Assembly: GCA_009996615.1 (NCBI GenBank)
Contig: JAACZU010000022.1
Coordinates: 1 to 49,107, forward strand
Length of the DNA stretch: 49,107 nucleotides
Direction of reading: 5' to 3'
Source: Rhodanobacteraceae bacterium
GTDB taxonomy: Bacteria > Pseudomonadota > Gammaproteobacteria > Xanthomonadales > Rhodanobacteraceae
Both the position numbers and the translations under genes were made by a program. Under the pieces are notes generated by a model, which saw nothing but the letters and a program-made list of their open reading frames with translations, ran no database searches and was not told the DNA's origin. This document shows, in pieces, positions 33,982 through 43,156 of the stretch; position 1 is the stretch's first letter; every line of letters begins with the position of its first letter.

Positions 33982-34779
33982 TCAGCCCTTGCGCCGCCCC
34001 TGGCCGGCCGGCGTGCCGAGTTCGCGGTTCAGCAGGCCGGCCAGGCGCGCGGCGGCTTGGCGCACGCGCCGCTCGGCGAGCGGGCGTTCGCGGGCGAGGT
34101 AGCGCGCATCGAGGCGGTGGCCGCGCGGGTAGATCGCGCGCGTGGCGCGGCACGATTCCTCGGCCCACTGCACCGGCGTGCCGCCGGCGCGCAGCGGCGT
34201 CTTCGCCAGTCGCGCGGCCTGGGCCGGCCACGCCTGCCCGGCGCTGGCCAGCACCTGCGAGTCCCACACCGCGTGCAGGTTCGTGCCGCGCCCGCGCAGC
34301 TGCACCTGGTACTGGTTGCCGCCACGGTCGTCGCGGTAGCCGGCGTGCAGCGGCTGGTGTGCGTCGCCGACGAAATGCACGAGGAAACGCAGCGCCTCGG
34401 CGCGTTCGGCCGCCGGGCGCGAGCGGTCGCCGAGCACGCGCGCGTAGCGTTCGATCGCGGCGATGACGCACTGGCCGCCGGGGCAGTCGCGCTTGGCGTC
34501 GTAGCGGCAGCTCGGGCCGTCGAAGTTGACGAAATGCAGGCGCGCGGTGGCGCGGCCGAGTTCGTGCCGCGCCGGGTCGTTGCGCAGCTCGTCGGCCCAC
34601 GGCGCGACGTCGGCCAGCGATTCGCGGCCGAGCAGCCGGTGCGCCTCGGCCTTCGCCGCCGGCGTCAGCTGGCGCTCGGCGAGGTCGCCGACGAGGCGGT
34701 GGCCGGCCGGGCCCCAGGCGTGGGCGAGGGCGGGCAGGGCGAGCAGCAGGCTGCACAGGAGCGAGGCGAAGCGGGGCAT
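33982..34779 (-). CDS. secreted S1/P1-type zinc nuclease
   Basis: Exported nuclease of 265 residues. After the signal peptide (about 1-21) the mature protein begins with Trp22, the N-terminal zinc ligand of the family, in AWGPAGHRLVGDLA. The other ligands are present in DVAPWADE, LHFVN, FLVHFVGDAHQPLHAGYRDD and NLHAVWDS, so the tri-zinc site looks complete. S1/P1 nucleases cleave single-stranded DNA and RNA and release 5'-nucleotides. Together with the RNase T2 and ExeM-like genes it suggests use of external nucleic acids. The start was placed at ATG 34779 to give a canonical signal peptide. Confidence 0.93.
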   Translation of the reverse strand: MPRFASLLCSLLLALPALAHAWGPAGHRLVGDLAERQLTPAAKAEAHRLLGRESLADVAPWADELRNDPARHELGRATARLHFVNFDGPSCRYDAKRDCPGGQCVIAAIERYARVLGDRSRPAAERAEALRFLVHFVGDAHQPLHAGYRDDRGGNQYQVQLRGRGTNLHAVWDSQVLASAGQAWPAQAARLAKTPLRAGGTPVQWAEESCRATRAIYPRGHRLDARYLARERPLAERRVRQAAARLAGLLNRELGTPAGQGRRKG

Positions 34780-35044
34780 GGCGGATCCGTTGTCTGAAAA
34801 TGGGAAAGCGTGATGAGGAGTGCGGCCACGGCGATCCCGGGCGGAGCGCAGGCCAAAGGGAACCGCCGAGTGTGCCATGCCGCGAAGACGTCGCGCGCGC
34901 TGGTCACGGGCGCGGCGCAGCGGGCATCATGGCCGCGTCCGGAGCGAATGGAGCGGGTGCGATGGCAGGCAGGCGGCGGGACGTGGAACGCAGGGGGAGC
35001 GAGGGCGGCAACGGTGCGGCCGCGCGCCGCCGGAGGCCCGGCGC

Positions 35045-36436
35045 ATGATCGTCTACAGCTGCCATGGCGCGGCCAAGCACGTGACCGGTTCGTGCCACCT
35101 GGTCACCTGCAACGAGCGTCGCGTGCTGATCGACTGCGGCCTGTTCCAGGGCGACCGCGAGACCGAGGCCGGCAACGCCGAGCCGTTCGGCTTCGACCCG
35201 GCCAGCGTCGACGCGCTGCTGCTGACCCACGCGCACCTGGACCACTGCGGACGCATCCCCAAGCTCGTGCGCGAGGGCTTTCGCGGCCGCATTTACGCCA
35301 CCGCCGCGACGCGCGAGCTGGCGCGCGTGGTGCTGCTCGACGCCGCCGGCCTGCAGGAAGAGGAGGCGCGCCGCGCGCAGCGCAGCGATCGCCGCGGCGA
35401 GGGCGTCGCCGCGCCGCTGTACACGATCGACGACGCGCTGCACGCGCTCGACTTCTTCGGCGGCGACGTCGCCTACGACGCGCCGGTCGAGGTCGCCGAC
35501 GGCATCCGCGCGCACTTCCAGGACGCCGGCCACATCCTCGGCTCGGCCTCGGTCGTGCTCGACCTCGACGACGGCACGCGCCAGCGCCGCATGGTGTTCT
35601 CCGGCGACCTCGGCAGTCCGGGCCGGCCGATCCTGCGCGATCCGGTGCCGGCGCCTGAAGCCGACTACGTGGTGATGGAATCGACCTACGGCGACCGCCC
35701 GCACCGCTCGCTGGCCGCGTCGGTCGAGGAGCTGTACGAGGCGATCCGCAGCACCGTCGCGCGCAAGGGCAACGTGGTGATCCCTACCTTCGCGCTCGAG
35801 CGCGCGCAGGAGATCCTCTACTACCTGCACAGCGGCATCCGCGACGGCGCGATTCCCGGCCACGTGCGCGTGTTCCTCGACTCGCCGATGGCGATCTCGG
35901 CGACCGAGATCTTCCGCCGCCACCCGGAATGCTTCGACGCGGCGTTCCTCGCCGAACTGCGTCACGGCGATCCGTTCGCGATGCCGGGCCTGCATTTCAC
36001 GCGCGAGACCGGCGAGTCGATGGCGATCAACACCATCGATGGCGGCGCGATCATCTTGGCCGGCTCGGGCATGTGCAATGGCGGGCGCGTGCGCCACCAC
36101 CTCAAGCACAACCTGTGGAAGCAGCGCAGCAGCATCGTGTTCGTCGGCTACGCCGCGCAGGGCACGCTGGCGCGCCGCATCATCGACGGCGCGCGCGAGG
36201 TGCGCGTGTTCAACGAGGACATCCCGGTACGCGCGCAGGTGTGGACGATCAACGGCTTCTCCGCGCACGCCGACCAATCGGGTTTGCTGGCCTGGCTCGG
36301 CACCGCACCGCGCCGCCGCGTGCTGCTCGTGCACGGCGAGTACGGCCGTGGCATGAGCGCGCTCGAGGAGCAACTGCAGGCGCGCGGCCAGGCCTGCCAG
36401 ATGCCGGGCCTGCACGAGCCGATCCTGATCGACTGA
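35045..36436 (+). CDS. beta-CASP metallo-beta-lactamase RNA-processing enzyme
   Basis: Protein of 463 residues. The metallo-beta-lactamase part has LLLTHAHLDHCGRIP (His62, His64, Asp66, His67), DAGHILGSAS and FSGDLG. The beta-CASP insertion follows with MESTYGDR, PTFALERAQEILYYL and LAGSGMCNGGR, and GFSAHADQ completes the second metal site. The family includes the CPSF-73-like and RNase J-like nucleases acting on RNA. This bacterial subgroup is thought to be an RNA endo- or exonuclease. ATG 35045 starts MIVYSCHGAAKHVTGS, the family N-terminus; the 225-bp upstream frame is not family-like. Confidence 0.92.
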   Translation: MIVYSCHGAAKHVTGSCHLVTCNERRVLIDCGLFQGDRETEAGNAEPFGFDPASVDALLLTHAHLDHCGRIPKLVREGFRGRIYATAATRELARVVLLDAAGLQEEEARRAQRSDRRGEGVAAPLYTIDDALHALDFFGGDVAYDAPVEVADGIRAHFQDAGHILGSASVVLDLDDGTRQRRMVFSGDLGSPGRPILRDPVPAPEADYVVMESTYGDRPHRSLAASVEELYEAIRSTVARKGNVVIPTFALERAQEILYYLHSGIRDGAIPGHVRVFLDSPMAISATEIFRRHPECFDAAFLAELRHGDPFAMPGLHFTRETGESMAINTIDGGAIILAGSGMCNGGRVRHHLKHNLWKQRSSIVFVGYAAQGTLARRIIDGAREVRVFNEDIPVRAQVWTINGFSAHADQSGLLAWLGTAPRRRVLLVHGEYGRGMSALEEQLQARGQACQMPGLHEPILID

Positions 36437-36446
36437 CGAGACGCCC

Positions 36447-36521
36447 GTAGGCTGGACGCGCGCAGCGCGGCCGGCTGGGCGTCCGCAAGTGCGCCTGCCG
36501 GCCTGCGGCCGTCCAGCCTAC
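36447..36521. repeat. GTAGGCTGGAC palindrome between convergent genes
   Basis: GTAGGCTGGAC (36447-36457) is inverted with GTCCAGCCTAC (36511-36521). Inner arms are GC-rich. It spans the gap between the beta-CASP gene and the convergent OsmC gene, and its last TAC overlaps the TAG stop of the latter (36518-36520). It probably also ends transcription. Confidence 0.85.
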
Positions 36522-36982
36522 TGCGCCGGGCCGTGCAGCACCGTGCCGGCCGCATCGCGCACGGTGACGTCGACCGCCACGCCGTGGCGCACGCTCTCGG
36601 TGACGATGCAGAAGTTCTCGAACTGCTGCAGCAGGCGCTCGATCTGCTGGTAGTCGGCCGCCGCCTCCGGCAGTTCGATCGTGACGCCGACGTGCGTCAC
36701 GCGCAGGCGCCCCTGCTCGTTGCGCTCCAGCCGCGCCTGCGCGCGCGCGACGATCGTCGCCGGCGTGTTCTTGTATTTGCGCAGCGCGAACAGCAGGCTC
36801 GCGCTGAGGCAGTTGGCGACCGCCGCGACCAGCAGGCGCGACGGATTCGGGCCGGCATCGCCGCCGAGCGGCGCCGGTTCGTCGGTCAGCAGGGCCGGTA
36901 TCGACGTGTCGTCGAACGCGACGCGGAACGCGTAGTCGTGCTCCTGCGTCAGCGTCAGGCTGAACTCCTGGACTTCACTCAT
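36518..36982 (-). CDS. OsmC family protein
   Basis: Cytoplasmic OsmC/Ohr-like protein of 154 residues. The two redox cysteines are in place: Cys58 in VAAVANCLSASLLF and Cys126 in FENFCIVTESVRHG. OsmC proteins reduce organic hydroperoxides or handle reactive sulfur species. The arrangement here is the OsmC-like rather than Ohr type. AAGGAG precedes the ATG at 36982. It lies directly downstream of the sulfide/RND operon on the same strand (gap 60 bp), so a role in sulfur or peroxide stress is plausible, although a repeat element stands between. Confidence 0.9.
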   Translation of the reverse strand: MSEVQEFSLTLTQEHDYAFRVAFDDTSIPALLTDEPAPLGGDAGPNPSRLLVAAVANCLSASLLFALRKYKNTPATIVARAQARLERNEQGRLRVTHVGVTIELPEAAADYQQIERLLQQFENFCIVTESVRHGVAVDVTVRDAAGTVLHGPAQ

Positions 36983-37027
36983 GCGGATTCTCCTTGGGAC
37001 TTTGCGCGGACGGTTGCAAGGGCGCAT

Positions 37028-37075
37028 CTTAGCCCTCCCCTTCAAGGGGAGGGTTGGGTGGGGATGGTGTTCGGT
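37028..37075. repeat. CCCTCCCCTTCAAGGGGAGGG repeat encoding the end of the RND gene
   Basis: This is the best copy of the family: a stem of CCCTCCCC and GGGGAGGG around TTCAA, then GTTGGGTGGGGATGGTGTTC. Other copies are at 6060, 27229, 27366 and 49022. Read on the minus strand it supplies the residues NTIPTQPSP and the TGA stop of the RND pump gene. Confidence 0.88.
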
Positions 37076-40000
37076 TCCTGCGCCACGCCCGGCTCGCCGC
37101 GGCGGTTGAGCCAGGCGTAGTAGAGCAGCGGGATCACGACCAGCGTCAGCACGGTCGAGACGAGGATGCCGAAGATCAGCGCGACCGCGAGGCCGTTGAA
37201 GATCGGATCGTCGAGGATGAAGAACGCGCCGAGCATCGCCGCCAACGCGGTCAGCGCGATCGGCTTGGCGCGCACCGCGCCTGCACGGATCACCGCGTCC
37301 TCGAGCGAGGCGCCGGCGGCGCGCGCGTGGTTGATGAAGTCGATCAACAGGATCGAGTTGCGCACGATGATGCCGGCCAGCGCGATCATGCCGATCATCG
37401 AGGTCGCGGTGAACTGCGCGCCGAGCAGCGCGTGGCCGGGCATCACGCCGATCACGGTCAGCGGGATCGGCGCCATGATGATCAGCGGCACGACGTAGCT
37501 GCGGAACTGCGCGACGACCAGCAGGTAGATCAGCAGCAGGCCGACCGAGTAGGCCAGGCCCATGTCGCGGAACGTCTCGTAGGTGATCTGCCACTCGCCG
37601 TCCCACTTGACCGAGAACGCGGCGGTGTCCTCGGGCTGCGCGATGAAGTGCTGCGCCAGCTGCTGGCCGTCGAGCGGCGCGCGCGCGAGCGCGGCGACCT
37701 CGGCGAACATGCCGTACAGCGGGCTGTCGGTGCGCCCGGCGACGTCGCCGGTCACGTACACGACCGGCAGCAGGTCCTTGTGCTGGACCGCCTTCTCCCA
37801 GTTCGCCTCGCGCACCTTGACGACCTCCGACAGCGGCACCAGCGTGCCGCCGGTGCTGCGCACGCGCAGCGCGAGCAGCTGGTCGAGCGCGGCCTGGTCG
37901 CCGGCCGGCAGGCGCAGGCGCACTGGCACGGCGTACTTGGAGCGGCCATCGTGCACGAACGTCGCGTCGTTGCCGCCGAGCGCGGTGCGCAGCGCGTCGA
38001 CGATCGCCGCCTGCGACAGGCCCAGGCGCGCGGCGCGCTCGCGGTCGACCACGACGATCTCGCGCGGCGAGTCGGCCTCGACGCTGGTGTCGAGGTCGAC
38101 CAGGTCGGTGTTGGCGCGGAAGCGCTGCTCCAGTGCGAGGCCGAGCGTGCGCGCACGTGCATAGTCCGGGCCGTAGATCTCGGCCACCACCGGCGCCAGC
38201 ACCGGCGGGCCCGGCGGTACCTCGACGACCTTGACCGAGGCGCCGTGGCGCGCGCCGATGGCGGCCAGCGCGGGGCGCACGGCGAGCGCGATCGCGTGGC
38301 TCTGGCGCGAGCGCAGGTGCTTGTCGACCAGGTTCACCTGCAGGTCGCCGACGTTGGCGCCGCTGCGCAGGTAGTACTGGCGCACCAAGCCGTTGAAGTT
38401 CATCGGCGCCGAGGTGCCGGCGTAGCCCTGGTAGTTGAGCACCTCGGGCACCTGGTCGAGCGCGCCGGCCAGTTCCACCAGCACGCGGTTGGTCTCCTCC
38501 AGCGTGCTGCCCTCGGGCATGTCGACGACGACCTGCAGTTCGCTCTTGTTGTCGAACGGCAGCATCTTCATGACCACCGCGCGCACAACGACCAGGCCGA
38601 CCGCGGCCAGCACCAGCGCGGCCATCGCCGCGAACAGCCAGCGGCGCCGGCGCGGTGCGCGTTCGTCGGCGAGGAACGGGTGCAGCAGGCGCGTGAACAG
38701 GCGCTGCAGGCGGCCGTCGCCGGCCTCGGCGGCGCCGCTACCGGCCGGCGGTGCGTGGCGATGCAGCAGCTTGAGCGACAGCCACGGCGTGACGATCAGC
38801 GCGATCAGCAGCGACAGCAGCATGCCGGCGCTGGCGTTGATCGGGATCGGGCGCATGTACGGGCCCATCAGGCCGGACACGAATGCCATCGGCAGCAGCG
38901 CCGCGATCACCGTGAACGTGGCCAGGATGGTCGGCCCGCCGACCTCGTCGACCGCGAGCGGGATCGCCTCGCGCAGGCTGCGCCCGCCCAGCGCCATGTG
39001 GCGGTGGATGTTCTCGACGATCACGATCGCGTCGTCGACGAGGATGCCGATCGAGAAGATCAGCGCGAACAGCGACACGCGGTTGATCGTGAAGCCCATG
39101 CCCCACGAGGCGAACAGGGTCAGCGCGAGCGTGATCACGACCGCGCTGCCGACCACGATCGCCTCGCGCCAGCCGAGCGTGGCGAGCACCAGCAGCACCA
39201 CCGACAGCGTCGCGAAGACGAGCTTCTGGATCAGCTTCTGCGCCTTGTCGTCGGCGGTCTGGCCGTAGTCGCGCGTGACGTCGACGTGCACGCCGGCCGG
39301 GATGACGAGGCCCTTCATCGCCTCGACGCGCTGCCCGATCGCGCGCGTGATGTCGGCCGCGTTGGTGCCGGGCTTCTTCGCGATTGCCAGCGTCACCGCT
39401 GGCGCGAGGTGGTCCTTCGGCCCGGCCTTGCCGGCTGGTGCGCCGTACCAGACGTAGCGCGTGGCGAGGTCGGCGCCGCGGTGGATGCGTGCGACGTCGG
39501 ACAGGTACACCGGCGCACCGTCCTTGAGGCCGATCACCAGCTGCGCGACCTCGTCGGCGTCGGCGAGGAAGGTGCCGGCGGTGACCGGCCGGTCCTGGTC
39601 GGCGGCGATGCGCTCGCCGGCCTGCGCGACGACGTTGGCCGCGGCGAGCGCGCGCGCGAGGTCGTCGGCGGCGAGGCCGTAGGCGGCCAGGCGCGTCGCG
39701 TCGAGCTCGACCACCACCGCGCGGTCCGGCGCGCCGATCGTGTAGACGTCGCGCGTGCCGGGCACGCGCTTGAGTTCGGTTTCCAGCGTGTGCGCGACCT
39801 CGGCCAGCTCGATCGCGCCGCGCTCGGCGTCGTCGGTCCACAGCGTCAGGCTCATCACCGGCACGTCGTCGATGCCCATCGGCCGCACCAGCACCGGGCC
39901 GGCGCCGAGCGCCTGCGGCAGGCGGTCCTTGTGCGACTCGATCTGGTTGTACAGGCGCACCAGCGCGTCGCGTCGCGGCACGCCGACCTGGTACTCGACC

Positions 40001-40299
40001 GTGACCACGGCGTTGCCGGGGCGGCTGATCGAGTAGACGTGCTTGACGCCCTCGATCTCCGACAGGCTCTGCTCGAGCGGGAACGCGACCAGGTTCTCGA
40101 CGTCGTCGACGCTGGCGCCGGGGAACGGCACGAACACGTTGGCCATCGTCACGTCGATCTGCGGCTCTTCCTCGCGCGGCGTGATCAGCACGGCGGCGAG
40201 GCCGAGCAGCAGCGCGGCGAGCGCCAGGATCGGCGTCAGCGGCGAGGTCAGGAAGGCGCGCGCAAGGCGCCCGGACAGGCCCAGCCGAGGTTCAGTCAT
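37042..40299 (-). CDS. RND-family efflux transporter permease
   Basis: Inner-membrane RND pump of 1085 residues with twelve helices and two large periplasmic loops. Recognisable parts are ALLLGLAAVLITPREEEPQID, GVKHVYSISRPGNAVVTVEY, the helix 4 segment GILVDDAIVIVENIHRH with the two proton-relay aspartates, and the C-terminal repeat MIALAGIIVRNSILLIDFIN. It resembles the AcrB-like subgroup that works with a single MFP partner and often lacks its own outer-membrane factor. No TolC-like gene is adjacent. The start (ATG 40299) overlaps the adaptor gene by 8 bp. The last 9 residues derive from an intergenic repeat. Substrate unknown. Confidence 0.95.
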   Translation of the reverse strand: MTEPRLGLSGRLARAFLTSPLTPILALAALLLGLAAVLITPREEEPQIDVTMANVFVPFPGASVDDVENLVAFPLEQSLSEIEGVKHVYSISRPGNAVVTVEYQVGVPRRDALVRLYNQIESHKDRLPQALGAGPVLVRPMGIDDVPVMSLTLWTDDAERGAIELAEVAHTLETELKRVPGTRDVYTIGAPDRAVVVELDATRLAAYGLAADDLARALAAANVVAQAGERIAADQDRPVTAGTFLADADEVAQLVIGLKDGAPVYLSDVARIHRGADLATRYVWYGAPAGKAGPKDHLAPAVTLAIAKKPGTNAADITRAIGQRVEAMKGLVIPAGVHVDVTRDYGQTADDKAQKLIQKLVFATLSVVLLVLATLGWREAIVVGSAVVITLALTLFASWGMGFTINRVSLFALIFSIGILVDDAIVIVENIHRHMALGGRSLREAIPLAVDEVGGPTILATFTVIAALLPMAFVSGLMGPYMRPIPINASAGMLLSLLIALIVTPWLSLKLLHRHAPPAGSGAAEAGDGRLQRLFTRLLHPFLADERAPRRRRWLFAAMAALVLAAVGLVVVRAVVMKMLPFDNKSELQVVVDMPEGSTLEETNRVLVELAGALDQVPEVLNYQGYAGTSAPMNFNGLVRQYYLRSGANVGDLQVNLVDKHLRSRQSHAIALAVRPALAAIGARHGASVKVVEVPPGPPVLAPVVAEIYGPDYARARTLGLALEQRFRANTDLVDLDTSVEADSPREIVVVDRERAARLGLSQAAIVDALRTALGGNDATFVHDGRSKYAVPVRLRLPAGDQAALDQLLALRVRSTGGTLVPLSEVVKVREANWEKAVQHKDLLPVVYVTGDVAGRTDSPLYGMFAEVAALARAPLDGQQLAQHFIAQPEDTAAFSVKWDGEWQITYETFRDMGLAYSVGLLLIYLLVVAQFRSYVVPLIIMAPIPLTVIGVMPGHALLGAQFTATSMIGMIALAGIIVRNSILLIDFINHARAAGASLEDAVIRAGAVRAKPIALTALAAMLGAFFILDDPIFNGLAVALIFGILVSTVLTLVVIPLLYYAWLNRRGEPGVAQEPNTIPTQPSP

Positions 40300-41353
40300 G
40301 GCGCTGGCCCGCGATGTGGAGGCCGGCCGCGACCGGATCGGTCGCGATCGCCTCGCCCGGCGCGAGGCCGGCCAGCACCTCGACGCGCTCGCCGTAGCGG
40401 TGGCCGAGGCGCAGCTGGCGCAGGCTCACGCGCGCGCCGTCGACGACGTAGACCGCGCTGACCTCGCTGCGCTGGACCAGCGCCGACAGCGGCACCAGCA
40501 GGCGCGTGGCGACGCCGGTCACGAATGCCGCCTTGACCGTCATGCCGGGATTGAGGCCAGTGTCCTGCTCGGGCAGTTCCAGGCGCACCTTGAACGTGTG
40601 CGTGGACGGATCGGCATACGGGAACAGCGTGACCGTCTTCGCCTCGATGCGGCGGCCATCGTCGAGCACGACTGCGGCCTGCTTGTGCGCGCGGATCGCG
40701 GCGACGTCGCTCTGCGGCACGTCGACGTTGACGCGCAGCTGGCTGAGCGAGATGCCGGCGATCAGCGGCTGGCCCGGCTGCACCGATTCGCCGACCTGCA
40801 CGAAGCGCTGCGTGACCAGCCCCGAGTACGGCGCGCGCACGACGGTGTAGTCGACCTGCTCGCCGGCCGCGCGCAGCGCCGCGCGCGCGGCTTCGAGCGC
40901 GGCCTTGGCCGAGTCGCGCCGCGCGGTGGCCTGGTCGAGCTGCGAGCGCGAGACGAGCTTGCGCGCGTAGATCTCGGCGATGCGCTGGTAGTCGGCCTCG
41001 GCGTTGCGGTACGCCGCCTCGGCGCTGTTCACGTCGGCCTGGCCGCGCCGCCTGGCCGACAGCTGCTCGACGTCGGTGAAGCGCACCACGACCTCGCCGG
41101 CCTTGACGTAGTCGTCGACGTCGAACGGCAGCTCCAGCACGCGGCCGGCGGTCTGCGCCGACAGCGTGGCCTGGTTGACCGCCTCGATCACGCCGTCCCA
41201 GATGCGCTCGGCGCGCGCCGGTTCGGCGTTGACGACCAGCGTCGCCAGCGTGGGCGCCGCCGCGGCCGGCGCGGCCGGTTCGTGGCTGCGCCCGCAGGCG
41301 CCGAGCAGCAGCGCGGTCGCGGCGATTGGCCCGAGGAGGAGGGTTCGCTTCAT
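40292..41353 (-). CDS. RND efflux periplasmic adaptor (MFP) lipoprotein
   Basis: Membrane-fusion protein of 353 residues with a lipobox (LLLGAC, Cys20), so it is anchored by lipid. The lipoyl half-motifs AQTAGRVLELPFDVDD and VRAPYSGLVTQRFV flank a coiled-coil hairpin (about 95-170, Ala/Arg/Glu-rich). Barrel and membrane-proximal domains follow. It couples the RND pump to an outer-membrane channel. Its stop overlaps the pump gene start, and the DUF2892 gene ends 40 bp upstream, which argues for one transcript with the sulfide-oxidation genes. Confidence 0.94.
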   Translation of the reverse strand: MKRTLLLGPIAATALLLGACGRSHEPAAPAAAAPTLATLVVNAEPARAERIWDGVIEAVNQATLSAQTAGRVLELPFDVDDYVKAGEVVVRFTDVEQLSARRRGQADVNSAEAAYRNAEADYQRIAEIYARKLVSRSQLDQATARRDSAKAALEAARAALRAAGEQVDYTVVRAPYSGLVTQRFVQVGESVQPGQPLIAGISLSQLRVNVDVPQSDVAAIRAHKQAAVVLDDGRRIEAKTVTLFPYADPSTHTFKVRLELPEQDTGLNPGMTVKAAFVTGVATRLLVPLSALVQRSEVSAVYVVDGARVSLRQLRLGHRYGERVEVLAGLAPGEAIATDPVAAGLHIAGQRHD

Positions 41354-41393
41354 GAACGGGTCCTGGTCACTCGGTGGCGGACGGGGCGTGGCG

Positions 41394-41597
41394 TCACTGG
41401 AACGCGCAGCCGGGCTTGACGCCGAGCTTGCGCAGCACGATCGCGGCCGGGCAGAAGCCGGTGAACGCGGTCTGCAGCAGGTTGACGCCGACGAACAGCG
41501 TCAGCAGCAGCCACCACGGCGAGACGAAGTAGGTCAGCGCGACGCTGAGGATGATCATGCAGCCGGCAAAGGCCATCACGGCGCGGTCGAGGGTCAT
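41394..41597 (-). CDS. DUF2892 (YgaP-like transmembrane) small protein
   Basis: A 67-residue membrane protein with two closely spaced helices (about 5-24 and 28-48) and a conserved tail NLLQTAFTGFCPAAIVLRKLG. This is the DUF2892 signature also found fused to the rhodanese YgaP. Members may export thiocyanate or handle sulfane sulfur at the membrane. AGGAGA precedes the ATG at 41597. The gene lies between SQR and the RND adaptor, and a rhodanese is encoded divergently, so the YgaP-type pair is present but split. Confidence 0.9.
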   Translation of the reverse strand: MTLDRAVMAFAGCMIILSVALTYFVSPWWLLLTLFVGVNLLQTAFTGFCPAAIVLRKLGVKPGCAFQ

Positions 41598-41638
41598 GGC
41601 AGGTCTCCTGTCTATCGGTCGGGGAATCGTCTGGCGGT

Positions 41639-42928
41639 TCAGCCGGCGCCAGTGCCGGGCTTGATGCGCTCGATGCCGAGCGCCTTCATCAGGTACTTCT
41701 CGTAGATCGGCTCGCTGGTGCCCGAGCGCATCTTGGCCATGAAGTATTTTTCGAACGCGACCTTGGCCAGGTGCACCCACTTGCCGACCTTGGCCCAGGT
41801 CACGTTGCGCGGCGGGATCTGCGGCAGCGCGACGAAGGCGGCGCCGGTGTCGCCCATGTCGGCCAGGCACACCGCGTTCCAGGTCGCCTCGGCGCTGGCC
41901 GCGCGGCCCTCGATCTCGGCCTTGATGTTGGCGACCAGGGTCGAGACCATCGACTCGATCATGAAGCCGGTTTTCGGCGCGCCGGTCGGCACCGGCGTCG
42001 GCTCGACCGGCGGGATCGCCACGCACACGCCGGCTGCGAACACGTTCGGGAACTTCGGATTGCGCTGGTGTGCGTCGATCTGCACGAAGCCGCGCGGATT
42101 GACCAGGCCCTCGACGCCGCGCACCGCGTCGACTCCGGTGAAGGCCGGGATCACCATCGAGTAGGCGAACGGCAGCTCGTGCTGCTGCAGCGGCTGGCCG
42201 CGCGCGTCGAGCTCCTCCACGCGCATCTTGCCGCGCTCGACCTCGAGCACGCGCGCGTTGGTGATCCAGCGGATGTGGCGCTGGCGCAGCTCCGATTCGA
42301 GCAGGCCCTTCGAATCGCCGACGCCGCCCAGGCCCATGTGGCCGATGTACGGCTCGCTCGTCACGAACGTCATCGGCACGCGGTCGCGCAGCTTGCGCCG
42401 GCGCAGGTCGGCGTCGAGGATCATCGCGAACTCGTAGGCCGGGCCGAAGCAGCTCGCGCCCTGCGCCGCGCCGATCACGACCGGCCCCGGCTGCTTGAGG
42501 AATTCCTGGTAGGCCGCCCACGCGCCGAGCGCGTGCGGCGTCGTGCACACCGATTGCGTGTGGCCGCCGTGCGGGCCGAGGCCGGGCACCTCGTCGAAGG
42601 CCAGGCGCGGCCCAGTCGTGATGACGAGGTAGTCGTAGGTGAACTCGCGCCCGTCCTGCACGACCACGCGGTTGTCCTGCGCGTGGATCGCCGTGGCCGG
42701 CGCATCGACGAACTCGATGCCGTGGCGCGCCAGCGCCGGGCCGACCTCGACCTGGATGTCCTTCGGCTCGCGCCAGCCCACCGCGACCCACGGGTTGGAC
42801 GGCGTGAAGCTGAAGCGCGCGCCGTCGCCGATCACGGTCACGCGGTGCTGCGCGCCGAGCGCGGCCTTCATCTCGTAGGCGGCACTCATGCCGCCGATGC
42901 CGGCGCCGATGATCACGATGTGGGCCAT
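41639..42928 (-). CDS. sulfide:quinone oxidoreductase-like flavoprotein
   Basis: FAD/NAD(P)-type oxidoreductase of 429 residues at the inner membrane surface. The FAD site is HIVIIGAGIGGMSAAYEM. Further motifs are YDYLVITTGPRL, the cysteine-bearing segments HTQSVCTTP and GASCFGPAYE, and FAAGVCVAIPPVEPTP followed by GAPKTGFMIESM, which match SQR proteins of the non-type-I groups. SQR oxidises sulfide to polysulfide or persulfide and passes electrons to quinone. ATG 42928 (MAHIVIIG) is the family N-terminus. Flavocytochrome-c-like function is an alternative, but the context of rhodanese and a BigR-type repressor supports sulfide oxidation. Confidence 0.88.
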   Translation of the reverse strand: MAHIVIIGAGIGGMSAAYEMKAALGAQHRVTVIGDGARFSFTPSNPWVAVGWREPKDIQVEVGPALARHGIEFVDAPATAIHAQDNRVVVQDGREFTYDYLVITTGPRLAFDEVPGLGPHGGHTQSVCTTPHALGAWAAYQEFLKQPGPVVIGAAQGASCFGPAYEFAMILDADLRRRKLRDRVPMTFVTSEPYIGHMGLGGVGDSKGLLESELRQRHIRWITNARVLEVERGKMRVEELDARGQPLQQHELPFAYSMVIPAFTGVDAVRGVEGLVNPRGFVQIDAHQRNPKFPNVFAAGVCVAIPPVEPTPVPTGAPKTGFMIESMVSTLVANIKAEIEGRAASAEATWNAVCLADMGDTGAAFVALPQIPPRNVTWAKVGKWVHLAKVAFEKYFMAKMRSGTSEPIYEKYLMKALGIERIKPGTGAG

Positions 42929-42984
42929 GGCTGGGACTCCCGTTGGGCGGCCGCGTGGGCCGAGGAGCACCGGCCACTTTACGC

Positions 42985-43125
42985 CGGTGCGCTGGATAAG
43001 GAATCTATAAATTAGTAGTAGCTTATTTAGCAATGACGCATGCTGTCAAGCCCGTCGGCGCCGGGACGGCCGGGGCAGGGTGTGCTTAGTTCAGCTAAAC
43101 CTTAATTAGGGATCGTGCATAATGT
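42985..43125. promoter_or_regulatory. divergent promoter/operator region of the sulfide cluster
   Basis: This AT-rich island in GC-rich surroundings lies between SQR and the rhodanese gene. Dyads include TTAG-TTCAG-CTAA (43086-43098) and the near-palindrome CCTTAATTAGG (43100-43110). A CATAAT -10-like box is at 43118-43123. On the minus strand TATAGA (43009-43004) can serve as -10 for SQR. AT-rich dyads here are the expected target of the BigR-type repressor encoded at 43562-43915. Exact operators are inferred. Confidence 0.5.
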
Positions 43126-43156
43126 GCGCATGTCCCCCAGGCAGGAAGAACCGACC

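Noticed and set aside
37054..40461. An open frame of 1135 codons on the plus strand opposite the RND pump gene
   Set aside because: Its translation is low-complexity Arg/Ala/His/Asp-rich and mirrors the codon pattern of the real gene. Long antisense frames are usual in GC-rich DNA.
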